Below are positions 24,079 through 31,886 of a stretch of DNA of 41,050 nucleotides, in pieces; the first letter of the stretch is position 1; each line of letters begins with the position of its first letter. A program made the position numbers and the translations under genes. The notes beneath the pieces are model-generated. The model was not told where the DNA came from and searched no databases. It was given only the letters and a program-made list of their open reading frames with translations. The stretch comes from Desulfocapsaceae bacterium (GTDB lineage Bacteria; Desulfobacterota; Desulfobulbia; Desulfobulbales; Desulfocapsaceae), in NCBI GenBank assembly GCA_028697885.1, contig JAQVER010000028.1:1-41050 (forward strand), in the 5' to 3' direction.

Positions 24079-25017
24079 TTACCTGGGAAAGAGATGCGGG
24101 AAAAAGAATGTTTTATATTTATCCACTAAACCCTTCAAATTAATGTTGGCCAAATGATCGGCCTTCTTTTCGTCAAAGCCGAGTTTGGTAAAATCCATGA
24201 TCCCTTTTGTGGCGTGGCATCCGTTGCAGGCAACACTGACCTCTTTTTTAGCCACATCTTTATGAAAATCATCAAGTTCTTTTTTCTTGATGCCTGCCGT
24301 CATTTTATCCTGGACCTTTAAAAACAACTGAGCTTTGCTGACATCCCGGATATTGATGAGCGACTCTTGTTTACCCTTGTTGGTTTGGTATACAGCAATT
24401 CTGGAAATAACATTTTTTCCCTGCTGAGCCTGATCGGGATGGGGCTTGAAGAAGGAACCGAAAGGTTCACCAACAAACTCAATATTATTTGAGGAGATCC
24501 AGCCATAACTCAACTCGCTGAAGTTCTTGTTATTGATATGACATGTTTCGCAGAACATAAAACCGGTGTGCATGTTCAGAAACGCCCTCACCAAATTGTT
24601 GCTGTGATGGGGATAGAGAGAGTGACAGACTCGGCAGGATGAATGATCATTTGATTTGCGGATATAAGATTGTTCACGGCTGTGCAGCGATTTGAAATCA
24701 TAATTTTCAATCATCTGCTTGTCTTTGGAGGAGATATGGCATGTATTGTTGCATTCAACACGGGTATCATCGGTATGCGGCACCTTACTCACCTCTACAT
24801 GGCATTGGCGACAGGCCAAGTTCCGGTGAGCCGACTGGGCGTACTTGCCTTCATCAATATGAAGGACTTTCAGCGTATCTCCTTTTGCTATTCGAACCAG
24901 GCCCGGATACTGGTGACAGGTAAGGCATCCTTCACTGTCGCGGCCATAAGCGCCCGAGGCTATCGTGCAAAATACAGCGAAAAAAACAATCAGAGTGAAT
25001 GGCAGTTTTTTGTGCAT
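24079..25017 (-). CDS. Periplasmic multiheme cytochrome c
   Basis: A 312-residue precursor with a clear signal peptide (MHKKLPFTLIVFFAVFCTIA). Five CXXCH motifs are visible (CLTCH, CRQCH, CRVCH, CETCH, CNGCH) and one spaced CX3CH (CNNTCH), so up to six hemes. The layout suits an electron carrier or reductase subunit in the periplasm, as in sulfate reducers and metal reducers; no membrane anchor follows the signal. I chose ATG 25017 for its signal peptide; ATG 25074 has GGAGG about 13 nt upstream and would add 19 residues. A 50-residue membrane protein gene lies upstream on the same strand. Confidence 0.88.
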   Translation of the reverse strand: MHKKLPFTLIVFFAVFCTIASGAYGRDSEGCLTCHQYPGLVRIAKGDTLKVLHIDEGKYAQSAHRNLACRQCHVEVSKVPHTDDTRVECNNTCHISSKDKQMIENYDFKSLHSREQSYIRKSNDHSSCRVCHSLYPHHSNNLVRAFLNMHTGFMFCETCHINNKNFSELSYGWISSNNIEFVGEPFGSFFKPHPDQAQQGKNVISRIAVYQTNKGKQESLINIRDVSKAQLFLKVQDKMTAGIKKKELDDFHKDVAKKEVSVACNGCHATKGIMDFTKLGFDEKKADHLANINLKGLVDKYKTFFFPHLFPR

Positions 25018-25277
25018 TTTAGATGAGGTGATCAGGTGGTGATAAGAAATTGCTTTCTTAGTATGCGCTCGCATAAAAAAAGCGCCCCCTCCATCATTGT
25101 CACGTTCTTTTTTATTAATACACTATCTTCCGGCTTAATTTCAAGCCGACTCCATGTTTTTCACATCTTCCCAAAAAGAATGCCCTCTCTCTGGCCGCTA
25201 AGGACAATACGTGCATATTTCATCAAGCCCCTCAAGGGTTTCAACTCGCCAAGAGGCCAAATATACAGGCAATCATG

Positions 25278-25430
25278 TCAGGATTCACTTTCCTGAGCAT
25301 TGGCCTTCTTCTTTTTTCTGGTTAAGCTTTTGTATATCCACCTGATTCCCTCGTATACCAGGCTTAGAATCACAAAAGTCGTGGTGCCGAAAAAAACCCA
25401 GGCAAGACTGTTAGCCGCTGATTCATCCAT
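25278..25430 (-). CDS. Small single-pass membrane protein (50 residues)
   Basis: A short gene: MDESAANSLAWVFFGTTTFV continues through one membrane helix (about residues 8-30, including ILSLVYEGIRW) to a basic tail (SLTRKKKKANAQES). The ATG at 25430 has an excellent Shine-Dalgarno, GGGAGGGAG, about 6 nt upstream, which strongly supports translation. By the positive-inside rule the C-terminus is cytoplasmic. It precedes the multiheme cytochrome on the same strand with a ~200-bp gap and may be a small accessory subunit; this is inference. No family recognised. Confidence 0.65.
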   Translation of the reverse strand: MDESAANSLAWVFFGTTTFVILSLVYEGIRWIYKSLTRKKKKANAQESES

Positions 25431-25757
25431 TTCCACTCCCTCCCAAAGTCAAAAAACGATTGTGCCCTCAACAAACTCGAGGTTTTGTCCCGATACCTTA
25501 GCTGACAAGAGATTGTCTACATTTTTTCCTGATCTTTCTCAATAAAAAAAATGGTAGGAAAAAACGATATTCTACAGCGATGGCGGCCTGGTACAATAGG
25601 AAATCGGAGAAGTGTCCCCAGAAATTTGAGCAAGCCGTTAACTGAAAAATCTGCTACAAAGAATATTCTCTAACAGGCTAAATGATGGAGCAGAAAAACA
25701 ACATGGACGGACGAAGAGCTTAGAGGAATAATGGTTTTTGTAAAACGGGTACGACAA
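25431..25757. other. Gene-free stretch
   Basis: I see no convincing gene or RNA. The promoter of the small membrane protein should lie near 25450-25550 on the minus strand. From about 25690 on, weak similarity to IS3-type transposase may begin but is broken by stops. Confidence 0.4.
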
Positions 25758-25900
25758 TGAGAAAAATACGATCTCGTCTATTTGCATGCCCATGACTCGG
25801 TCAACGAAGCTCGCAAAACGAGCATGGAATATTTTGACGAGTCCCACCAATCCAGGCCGCGTAAAAAAACTGACAGACCAGATACTTATCCCTTTGTTCA
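25758..25900 (+). pseudogene. IS3-family transposase 3' remnant
   Basis: The plus strand reads KYDLVYLHAHDSVNEARKTS then MEYFDESHQSRPRKKTDRP, which matches the C-terminal end of IS3-group OrfB transposases (VYLHAYDSV-x-EAR...YN-x-x-RPH). Stops and frame breaks precede it (an in-frame TGA just before 25758), so it is a remnant. It lies right before the YhcH-family gene. Confidence 0.7.
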
Positions 25901-25957
25901 TCCGTGCCTGATTAAATCGTTTTCCGCACTATGGTTCGGAGAGGAGTTATCACCCCT

Positions 25958-26413
25958 ATGATTTTCGATATACTTGAAAACGCCGACCGCTATTTGGCCC
26001 TGCACAAGGGATTTGTACAGGCCTTTGACTTTCTCAAGCGCCCGGATCTACAGGAACTGCCGGTGGACACCTACGAAATTGAAGGCGAACGTGTCTATGC
26101 GATGATAGCCAGGGACCCTGGCCGCAAAAAAGAGGAGGCCCTTCTCGAAACCCATGAAAAATATATTGATATCCAATTGGTATTGGCAGGGACAGATACT
26201 ATGGGATGGAAATCCAAGTCATTATGCCAACAACCAGTCGAGGAATATGACCCGGACACTGACCTGCAATTTTTTGCGGACGCACCCGATACCTGGCTGC
26301 CCACTGCAAGCGGCCGTTTTGCAATCTTCTTCCCGGAAGATGCCCATATGCCGCTGATCTCAGCAGGACATATCCATAAAGTCGTTGTCAAAATCGCAGT
26401 GAACTATCCATAA
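25958..26413 (+). CDS. YhcH/YjgK/YiaL family protein
   Basis: A 151-residue protein with the family pattern: MIFDILENADRYLALHKGF, VYAMIARDPGRKKEEALLE, HEKYIDIQLVLAGTDTMGW and FAIFFPEDAHMPLISAGHIHKVVVKI. The conserved His/Glu/Asp set (HxKYxDxQ, FFPEDAH, HKVVVK) forms the cupin-like metal site. Relatives act in sialic acid or other sugar catabolism, possibly as anomerases. No sugar genes are beside it here. ATG 25958 has GAGGAG about 11 nt upstream and matches the family start. Confidence 0.92.
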   Translation: MIFDILENADRYLALHKGFVQAFDFLKRPDLQELPVDTYEIEGERVYAMIARDPGRKKEEALLETHEKYIDIQLVLAGTDTMGWKSKSLCQQPVEEYDPDTDLQFFADAPDTWLPTASGRFAIFFPEDAHMPLISAGHIHKVVVKIAVNYP

Positions 26414-26545
26414 AAAGAAAAAATTATTTATTATAATTATGTTATATAATATTTTTTCATACTTCATGGTTAATTGCCATTTCCAGCTTGACTCTCCGGC
26501 CCTAGACGCCGACCACCAATGCCTCCACCAGAAGGAGCCTACTCA

Positions 26546-28588
26546 ATGACAGGCGGCAAAAAAAACCTGATATTCACTATAATGGTTGTCTGGATTTGCA
26601 TCACCGGCGCTTTTGTCTACTGGACGGAGAGTGATACCCGGCAAAATGAAAAGCTGTTGGCGCAAAGAACTGCCAACGCCTTTTTCCAGCAAGTCGTGAT
26701 CACTCGTCTATGGAATGCCTCCCACGGTGGGGTCTATGTCCCGGTCACCGCCGAGACTCAGCCCAATGAATATTTACCGCTCCCCGGCCGAGATCTGATC
26801 GTCGACAACGGCCTCAAACTGACCAAGATCAACCCCTCCTACATGACCAGGGAGATCGCGAAACTGGCCATGACAAATGAGAGCGGCATTCATTTCCACC
26901 TTACCAGTCTCAAACCGATTCGGCCGGAGAACAAGGCGACGGACTGGGAAGAGAAGTGGCTCAAGTCCTTCGAGCAGGGAGTCAAGGAGCAGGGCGAATT
27001 CTTCAAGGAGGGCAACATCACCTGGTTCCGCTATATGGCCCCCCTCATTACCAGACCCGAGTGCCTCAAGTGTCATGCCCAGCAGGGTTACAAGAAAGGC
27101 GATATCCGGGGCGGTCTCAGCGTCTCCCTGCCCTATCAACCCCACGGACACCTCCACCTTTTTGTCGGTTACGGTTCGGTGGTAGGCCTCGGCCTCCTCT
27201 TCATTCTCATCGGCGGCACCCTCTATGAGCGGAAACAGCGTCTCTTTGACGCCACCTTCAACAGCCCGACTCCTTCCACCGTTACCAATAAAGATCATAC
27301 CATTCTGATGGCCAACGAATCGTACTGGGCCATGTTCGGTCCCCCCTTTGCCCATCAGAAAACGATCAAATGCTATGAGCACCGACCGGGGAAATCCTGC
27401 CACACCCCAGATTGCCCACTCACCAGGATCATGGGCGGATCAAGCGAATACGCCTACGAAACCATCAAGGAAATTGATGGGGTGTCCCGGCACTTCATCG
27501 TCGTCGCTAAACCGCTGCTCGATGCCAAGGACAAGGTAATCGGGAGTGTGGAAAGTTTTCAGGATATAACCGCACGCAAGTGGGCGGAGGAGGCACTGGA
27601 ACAATCCAACCGCAAGCTTGAAGACTTGAGCAATACAGACGGGTTGACGGGAATATCCAATCGCCGGCATTTTGACGAGATCATGGCCAAAGAATATGCA
27701 AGGCATGCCCGTTCAGGGGCGGAACTGTCCCTGATCCTGCTGGATATCGACCATTTCAAATTGTTCAATGACTGTTACGGCCATGTCGCTGGTGACGAAT
27801 GCTTGCAACAGATTGCCCGGGTGATGGCAGATTGCCTTGCCCGTCCCGCTGATCTGGCCGCCCGTTACGGCGGGGAAGAATTTGTCTGTATCTTGCCGGA
27901 GACAGACAGCAGTGGCGCGGTTGCCATCGCCGAGAAGATCCGTCGGGAGATCTTAGCCCTGGCCATTCCCCACGAAGAGTCGATGACAGCGAAATCTGTC
28001 ACTGCCAGTCTGGGAGTGGCAACAGTAGAGTGCACTCCAAGCGGATCGGTGCTGGATATCGTTTCCCAGGTGGATGAGCAACTCTACCTGGCCAAATCCT
28101 CCGGACGCAACCGGGTGAAATTCATCGTTACCCACCATGTTAGGGGAGGAAGCAAAAGCAACCTGGTACGGTTGGCCTGGAAAGACTCTTTCTGTTGCGG
28201 CAACGAGCTTATCGACTCACAACATCAGGCCCTCTTTTACCTCTCCAATGAGTTGCTCGAAGCGGTTCTCTCGGCTCGTCCGGCCACAGAGATTACCGCG
28301 ATCATTACCCGACTGCTTGCCGATATCGGCCAACACTTCCACGATGAAGAATTAATCCTGGAGACAATTCACTTTCCCGGCCTGAGTCAACACATCGCAG
28401 AACACGCCAAACTGCTTGCCAGGGGGATCGAAGTGGCAGAAGAGTTCAAGGCATCCACCCTCACGCTCGGCGATGTCTTTCAGTTTCTGGTATCTGAAGT
28501 GATTATGCTCCATATGCTCGAGGCGGATCGGGACTATTTTCCGTTCATCAACAAGACAGGTGTGGCTGACAGCAGCAATAATTTTTAA
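26546..28588 (+). CDS. Heme- and hemerythrin-linked sensor diguanylate cyclase
   Basis: About 680 residues with five parts: membrane helix (5-25); periplasmic Tll0287-like/DUF3365 domain with one c-heme motif CLKCH followed by GDIRGGLSVSLP; second membrane helix (~207-228); PAS domain with CYEHRPGKSCHTPDCPL; GGDEF domain (RYGGEEF, I-site RPAD, DIDHFKLFNDCYGHVAGDEC); and C-terminal bacteriohemerythrin (IDSQHQALF, HFHDEE, HIAEHAKL, HMLEADRDYF), with the usual His/Glu/Asp di-iron ligands. It should make c-di-GMP in response to periplasmic redox state or ligands at the heme and to oxygen at the di-iron site. ATG 26546 has AGAAGGAG 8 nt upstream. It ends at a terminator shared with tRNA-Ser. Confidence 0.95.
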   Translation: MTGGKKNLIFTIMVVWICITGAFVYWTESDTRQNEKLLAQRTANAFFQQVVITRLWNASHGGVYVPVTAETQPNEYLPLPGRDLIVDNGLKLTKINPSYMTREIAKLAMTNESGIHFHLTSLKPIRPENKATDWEEKWLKSFEQGVKEQGEFFKEGNITWFRYMAPLITRPECLKCHAQQGYKKGDIRGGLSVSLPYQPHGHLHLFVGYGSVVGLGLLFILIGGTLYERKQRLFDATFNSPTPSTVTNKDHTILMANESYWAMFGPPFAHQKTIKCYEHRPGKSCHTPDCPLTRIMGGSSEYAYETIKEIDGVSRHFIVVAKPLLDAKDKVIGSVESFQDITARKWAEEALEQSNRKLEDLSNTDGLTGISNRRHFDEIMAKEYARHARSGAELSLILLDIDHFKLFNDCYGHVAGDECLQQIARVMADCLARPADLAARYGGEEFVCILPETDSSGAVAIAEKIRREILALAIPHEESMTAKSVTASLGVATVECTPSGSVLDIVSQVDEQLYLAKSSGRNRVKFIVTHHVRGGSKSNLVRLAWKDSFCCGNELIDSQHQALFYLSNELLEAVLSARPATEITAIITRLLADIGQHFHDEELILETIHFPGLSQHIAEHAKLLARGIEVAEEFKASTLTLGDVFQFLVSEVIMLHMLEADRDYFPFINKTGVADSSNNF

Positions 28589-28625
28589 GCAACAAGGATC
28601 TTTGCAATCATCTCCAAAAAAGAAA

Positions 28626-28662
28626 GCCCCGTTGAAATGAATCATTTCAACGGGGCTTTTAT
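28626..28662. terminator. Bidirectional terminator between the GGDEF gene and tRNA-Ser
   Basis: A perfect 12-bp stem GCCCCGTTGAAA/TTTCAACGGGGC with T-rich tails on both strands. It can end the sensor gene (plus) and tRNA-Ser (minus). Confidence 0.92.
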
Positions 28663-28665
28663 ATA

Positions 28666-28751
28666 TGGCGGAGAAGGTGAGATTCGAACTCACGGTACTT
28701 GCGTACACACGCGTTCCAGGCGTGCACCTTAAACCACTCGGTCACCTCTCC
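28666..28751 (-). tRNA. tRNA-Ser (anticodon GGA)
   Basis: The minus strand has acceptor GGAGAGG/CTTCTCC, a long variable arm as in class II tRNAs (TGTACGCAAGTACC region), anticodon stem CACGC/GCGTG with loop CTGGAAC (anticodon GGA), T-arm GTGAG-TTCGAAT-CTCAC, discriminator G and encoded CCA. Length is 86 nt. Its 3' end is partly duplicated at 23938. Confidence 0.97.
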
Positions 28752-28856
28752 ACAACAAAAATGCTCAGCAATGTATCGCTCATAACTATTATCATTTCAT
28801 GACCGACACAAGGAAGTTATATGTAAACGGTGAACTCGTTTTTCGCAACTAAAAAG

Positions 28857-29369
28857 TCATACTTCATCGAAAAAATGCGGCGCTACGCCCTGTTCATTTA
28901 TTTTCCCTTTCCGTCGTACCTTAAAAAAATCCTTCAAGAGTCTCGAACATTCGACGCCAAGAACACCACCAAGAATTTCCAGACGATGATTCAGGAGGCC
29001 GTCAACACCGATGGTATAACGCGACTGGGCCGCCCCGGTCTTCGGGTCAAGGGCGCCAAAGACCAGACGCTTGATCCGGGCGTGAAGAATAGCCCCCATA
29101 CACATGATGCACGGTTCCAGGGTAACATAGAGGGTTGTGTCCACCAGCCGGTAATTAGCGATTTTTTCCGCACCCTCCCGGATGGCCAGCATCTCGGCAT
29201 GAGCGGTGGGATCGTTTGTGGCAATGGGTCGGTTGAAGGCAGCGGACAGCAGGGTCTCACCCTGTACCAGCGCCGCACCGACCGGGACCTCTCCCCTGCA
29301 CGCCGCCTGCCGGGCCTGATCAAGGGCAATCTGCATAAAGGCAAGATCGAGGGTAAGCTGGTCGTTCAT
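28857..29369 (-). CDS. tadA: tRNA-specific adenosine deaminase TadA
   Basis: This 170-residue protein converts A34 to inosine in tRNA-Arg(ACG). The zinc and catalytic motifs are present: DPTAHAEMLAIREGA (HAE) and TLEPCIMCMGAILHARI (PCxxC). The later LVFGALDPKTGAAQS and GVLGVECSRLLKDFF are also typical. The start is ATG 29369, matching the family; the open frame to 29633 is non-genuine and overlaps pepF. It follows the oligoendopeptidase gene by 19 bp on the same strand, so the two are likely co-transcribed. Confidence 0.96.
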   Translation of the reverse strand: MNDQLTLDLAFMQIALDQARQAACRGEVPVGAALVQGETLLSAAFNRPIATNDPTAHAEMLAIREGAEKIANYRLVDTTLYVTLEPCIMCMGAILHARIKRLVFGALDPKTGAAQSRYTIGVDGLLNHRLEILGGVLGVECSRLLKDFFKVRRKGKINEQGVAPHFFDEV

Positions 29370-29388
29370 TCCTGGCTTCGGGCCGCCG

Positions 29389-31185
29389 TTATTGATGGTC
29401 GGGAACTTGCTCTTCCACCTGCCGCAACATCTGGTCAATAACCCCCAGTCCCTGCAGCCAAAAGCCAGGGTCATCCAGGTTAATGCCAAAGGGTTTGAGC
29501 AGCTCATAGGGCGAGGCGGAACCACCCGCTGCCAGCAGTTCGGTATAGAGGGCAACAAAGGAATCACCATGCTGCTGATAGAGACCATAGAGGGCCAGCA
29601 CCAGGAGTTCGCCAAAGGCATAGGAATAGACATAGCCGGGCGTAGCCAGGAAATGCGGGATGTATGACCACCAGATCCCGTAGTCCGTCCGCAGAGTCAC
29701 GGAATCGCCAAACATCTGATGCTGGGTCTGCAGCCAGTATTCACTCAGGAGCTCACTGCTCAGTTCGCCTTTGTTGCGTCTTCCTTCATGCATCAGCTTT
29801 TCAAAACGGTTCATCGCCGTCTGACGGAAGACCGTGGCAAAGATCGACTCCAGCTTCTGGCAGATAAAGGCCCGCTTCTGCGCTGCATCGGTGAGCAAGG
29901 CCAGCTGACTCTGAAAAACCAGCATCTCGGCAAAGACCGAGGCCGTTTCCGCCAGGACCAGCGGGGTGTCGCTGTTGAAGTGTCCCCGGCCTGCAGCCAG
30001 CACCTGATGAACACCGTGCCCCAGTTCATGGGCCACGGTGGAGACATCATTGAGGGTACCGGTATAATTGACCATGACATAAGGGTGCACCTCCGGAACG
30101 CAGGGGTGGGCAAAGGCTCCACCTCGCTTGCCACTGAGCACCGGGGCATGAATCCAGCTTTCGGCGAAGAAGCGTTCGGCAATGGCGGCCAGTTCTCCGG
30201 AAAAATCCTCAAAGGAGTGCAGCACCATGCTCTTGCACTCATCCCAGCCGATCATTTGCGAAGGCAAAGCCGGCAGGGGCGCATAGCGGTCATAGTCGGT
30301 AAGTTCATCGAGATGCAGCAGCTCTTTTTTTACCCGGTAATAGCGTTGAACAATGTCATAACGGCTGGTCACCGACTGCACCAGGGTTTCCACAGTGGCA
30401 TCCGTCAGCTCGTTATCCAGATTCATGGAGTGGACCCAGCTTTCATGGCGGCGCAGACGGTCGTCAATCATCTTGTCGGCGGCCAGGGTGTTGAAAATAT
30501 GGGTAAGGATATGGCTCTGGCCCTGCAGTCCAGCGGTAAGCTCATCTGCCGCCTGCCTTCTCACCTCCCTGTCCTGATGATGCAAATCAGTCAGCACCTC
30601 TTCCTCGACACGCTTTTTCTCACCAAAACGCAGGCCACTGAGGACTTTATCAAAGAGGGTGTTCCAGGAGCTTCTCCCCACCGGGGCATATTCAAGCAGC
30701 AAAGATTCCTCGGGTTCAGAGAGCTGATGCGGCAGGTAACGGCGCAGGGCCTCAAGATAATGTTTATAGCCCGCAAGTTCCAGGGCTGCAAGCAGGCCAG
30801 CCGCGATTTCAGAGGGTATCACGTTCCACTCCAGCTCAAAAAAGACCACGTCCTTTTTACACAAACTGGCCAGCTCTTCTATCCGCTGCTCCAGGGCGCC
30901 GGCCCTGCTGTTTTCCATCTGGGTAGTGAAGTTGAGAAAAGCAAAAGTTGCAAGGCGGGTAATCCGGCAATCAAGGGCCTCCAGGCGCACAACAAGGCCC
31001 AGCAAATCCTTGGCTCCAAGAGTTGCCACCTGGCCGCGAAACCGGCCGCGGAGAGCCTGGGCCTCCTCTATACACCACTGGATATCAGCCTCCAGTGCCG
31101 AGTCCTCTTCGTTGCCATAAAGATCTCCAAGGTTCCACAGCACCCCGGAGACGCCGAGCTCATCTGTCATCGTATTTTCAGTCAT
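29389..31185 (-). CDS. M3 family oligoendopeptidase (PepF-like)
   Basis: About 598 residues. The zinc-metallopeptidase motif HELGHGVHQVL is present, with the third ligand region LAETASVFAEMLVF (Glu in ETAS) following at the M3 spacing. Upstream, HPCVPEVHPYVMVNYTGTLN, and downstream, FGDSVTLRTDYGIWWSYIPHF and TPGYVYSYAFGELL, are PepF/M3B hallmarks. It degrades short peptides in the cytoplasm. The start is uncertain: the frame is open to TTG 31224; ATG 31185 or 31170 are more usual, and none has a strong Shine-Dalgarno. tadA follows. Confidence 0.93.
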   Translation of the reverse strand: MTENTMTDELGVSGVLWNLGDLYGNEEDSALEADIQWCIEEAQALRGRFRGQVATLGAKDLLGLVVRLEALDCRITRLATFAFLNFTTQMENSRAGALEQRIEELASLCKKDVVFFELEWNVIPSEIAAGLLAALELAGYKHYLEALRRYLPHQLSEPEESLLLEYAPVGRSSWNTLFDKVLSGLRFGEKKRVEEEVLTDLHHQDREVRRQAADELTAGLQGQSHILTHIFNTLAADKMIDDRLRRHESWVHSMNLDNELTDATVETLVQSVTSRYDIVQRYYRVKKELLHLDELTDYDRYAPLPALPSQMIGWDECKSMVLHSFEDFSGELAAIAERFFAESWIHAPVLSGKRGGAFAHPCVPEVHPYVMVNYTGTLNDVSTVAHELGHGVHQVLAAGRGHFNSDTPLVLAETASVFAEMLVFQSQLALLTDAAQKRAFICQKLESIFATVFRQTAMNRFEKLMHEGRRNKGELSSELLSEYWLQTQHQMFGDSVTLRTDYGIWWSYIPHFLATPGYVYSYAFGELLVLALYGLYQQHGDSFVALYTELLAAGGSASPYELLKPFGINLDDPGFWLQGLGVIDQMLRQVEEQVPDHQ

Positions 31186-31374
31186 ATCAACAGTTTTCAA
31201 ATAGTCTCTTATACCTCTAAACAATTCTCAGTCTCAACAATGAACTGAGTTAAATATCCTGCGAGGGATGCAGGGACAGCAAGTTAAAAAGAGGGTTATA
31301 ACCCGAGATTTGCGATTGGCCAAGATGTTATTGACCAAACCAGACACTGCAATCAGAGAAAAATAAAAGAACTC

Positions 31375-31745
31375 CGATCACCGATTTTTTAGCGGTAACA
31401 CCGCACCAGACCACACAGTAGCTATAAAAAACCTCCACCACGAGATGCCAGCACCCGCATCCGCTCATCAGTAGAGGTGGGTGCAAAGATCAAAATGGGA
31501 GCTATTTCGTATTCTGCCGCCATCTCACCGACATGCTTTGCAGCTTCCGGGTCATATCGCGACACTTTATCAAATCCTTCCCCGCCCTGTCCGCAGGGTT
31601 TGAGACCGAAACAGAACTCACCATCCACGCCCTCTTTAAGAAGGTATTATGCTACGCGGCCAGCCAGCATCATCTGCTTACCGGCACACATTGAAGGTTG
31701 AGCCATTTCGCTGGTAACAGCGGTGTCAATTCCATGAGCAGAAGA
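31375..31745 (-). pseudogene. Chimeric remnant: unknown gene fragment fused to a trpA fragment
   Basis: At 31375-31533 the DNA repeats an internal part of trpA (34637-34782): AAEYEIAPILIFAPTSTDER is identical, then the frame breaks after LASRGGGFL. Just upstream in the same frame lies a non-TrpA piece (31534-31745) reading EMAQPSMCAGKQMMLAGRVA, a stop, then DGEFCFGLKPCGQGGEGFDK and VSRYDPEAAKHVGEM. I cannot name that parent family, though the piece looks like a real protein. The join lies at the shared Ala-Ala before Glu-Tyr-Glu-Ile. 31225-31374 and 31746-31886 hold nothing recognised. Confidence 0.75.
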
Positions 31746-31886
31746 TCTGCCTACCCACTGTAGTTTTTAGAGTGCCCAACAATAGAAAAGGCAAGGATGC
31801 ATTTTGTTACTGAGATTTTCATATAGAAGCAAAAAAGTCACTACCATTCCCTCCAGGACAGCCGCATTTATAAGGAAATGGCCAAA

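Noticed and set aside
25300..25545. 81-residue plus-strand ORF
   Set aside because: Low-complexity, opposite the small membrane protein gene that has a strong ribosome-binding site.
25638..25901. 87-residue minus-strand ORF
   Set aside because: The plus strand of the same DNA matches the C-terminal end of an IS3 transposase; the minus frame is a shadow of the remnant.
29719..31248. 509-residue plus-strand ORF
   Set aside because: Antisense to the M3 peptidase, whose HELGH and other motifs are intact; long antisense frames are common in GC-rich genes.
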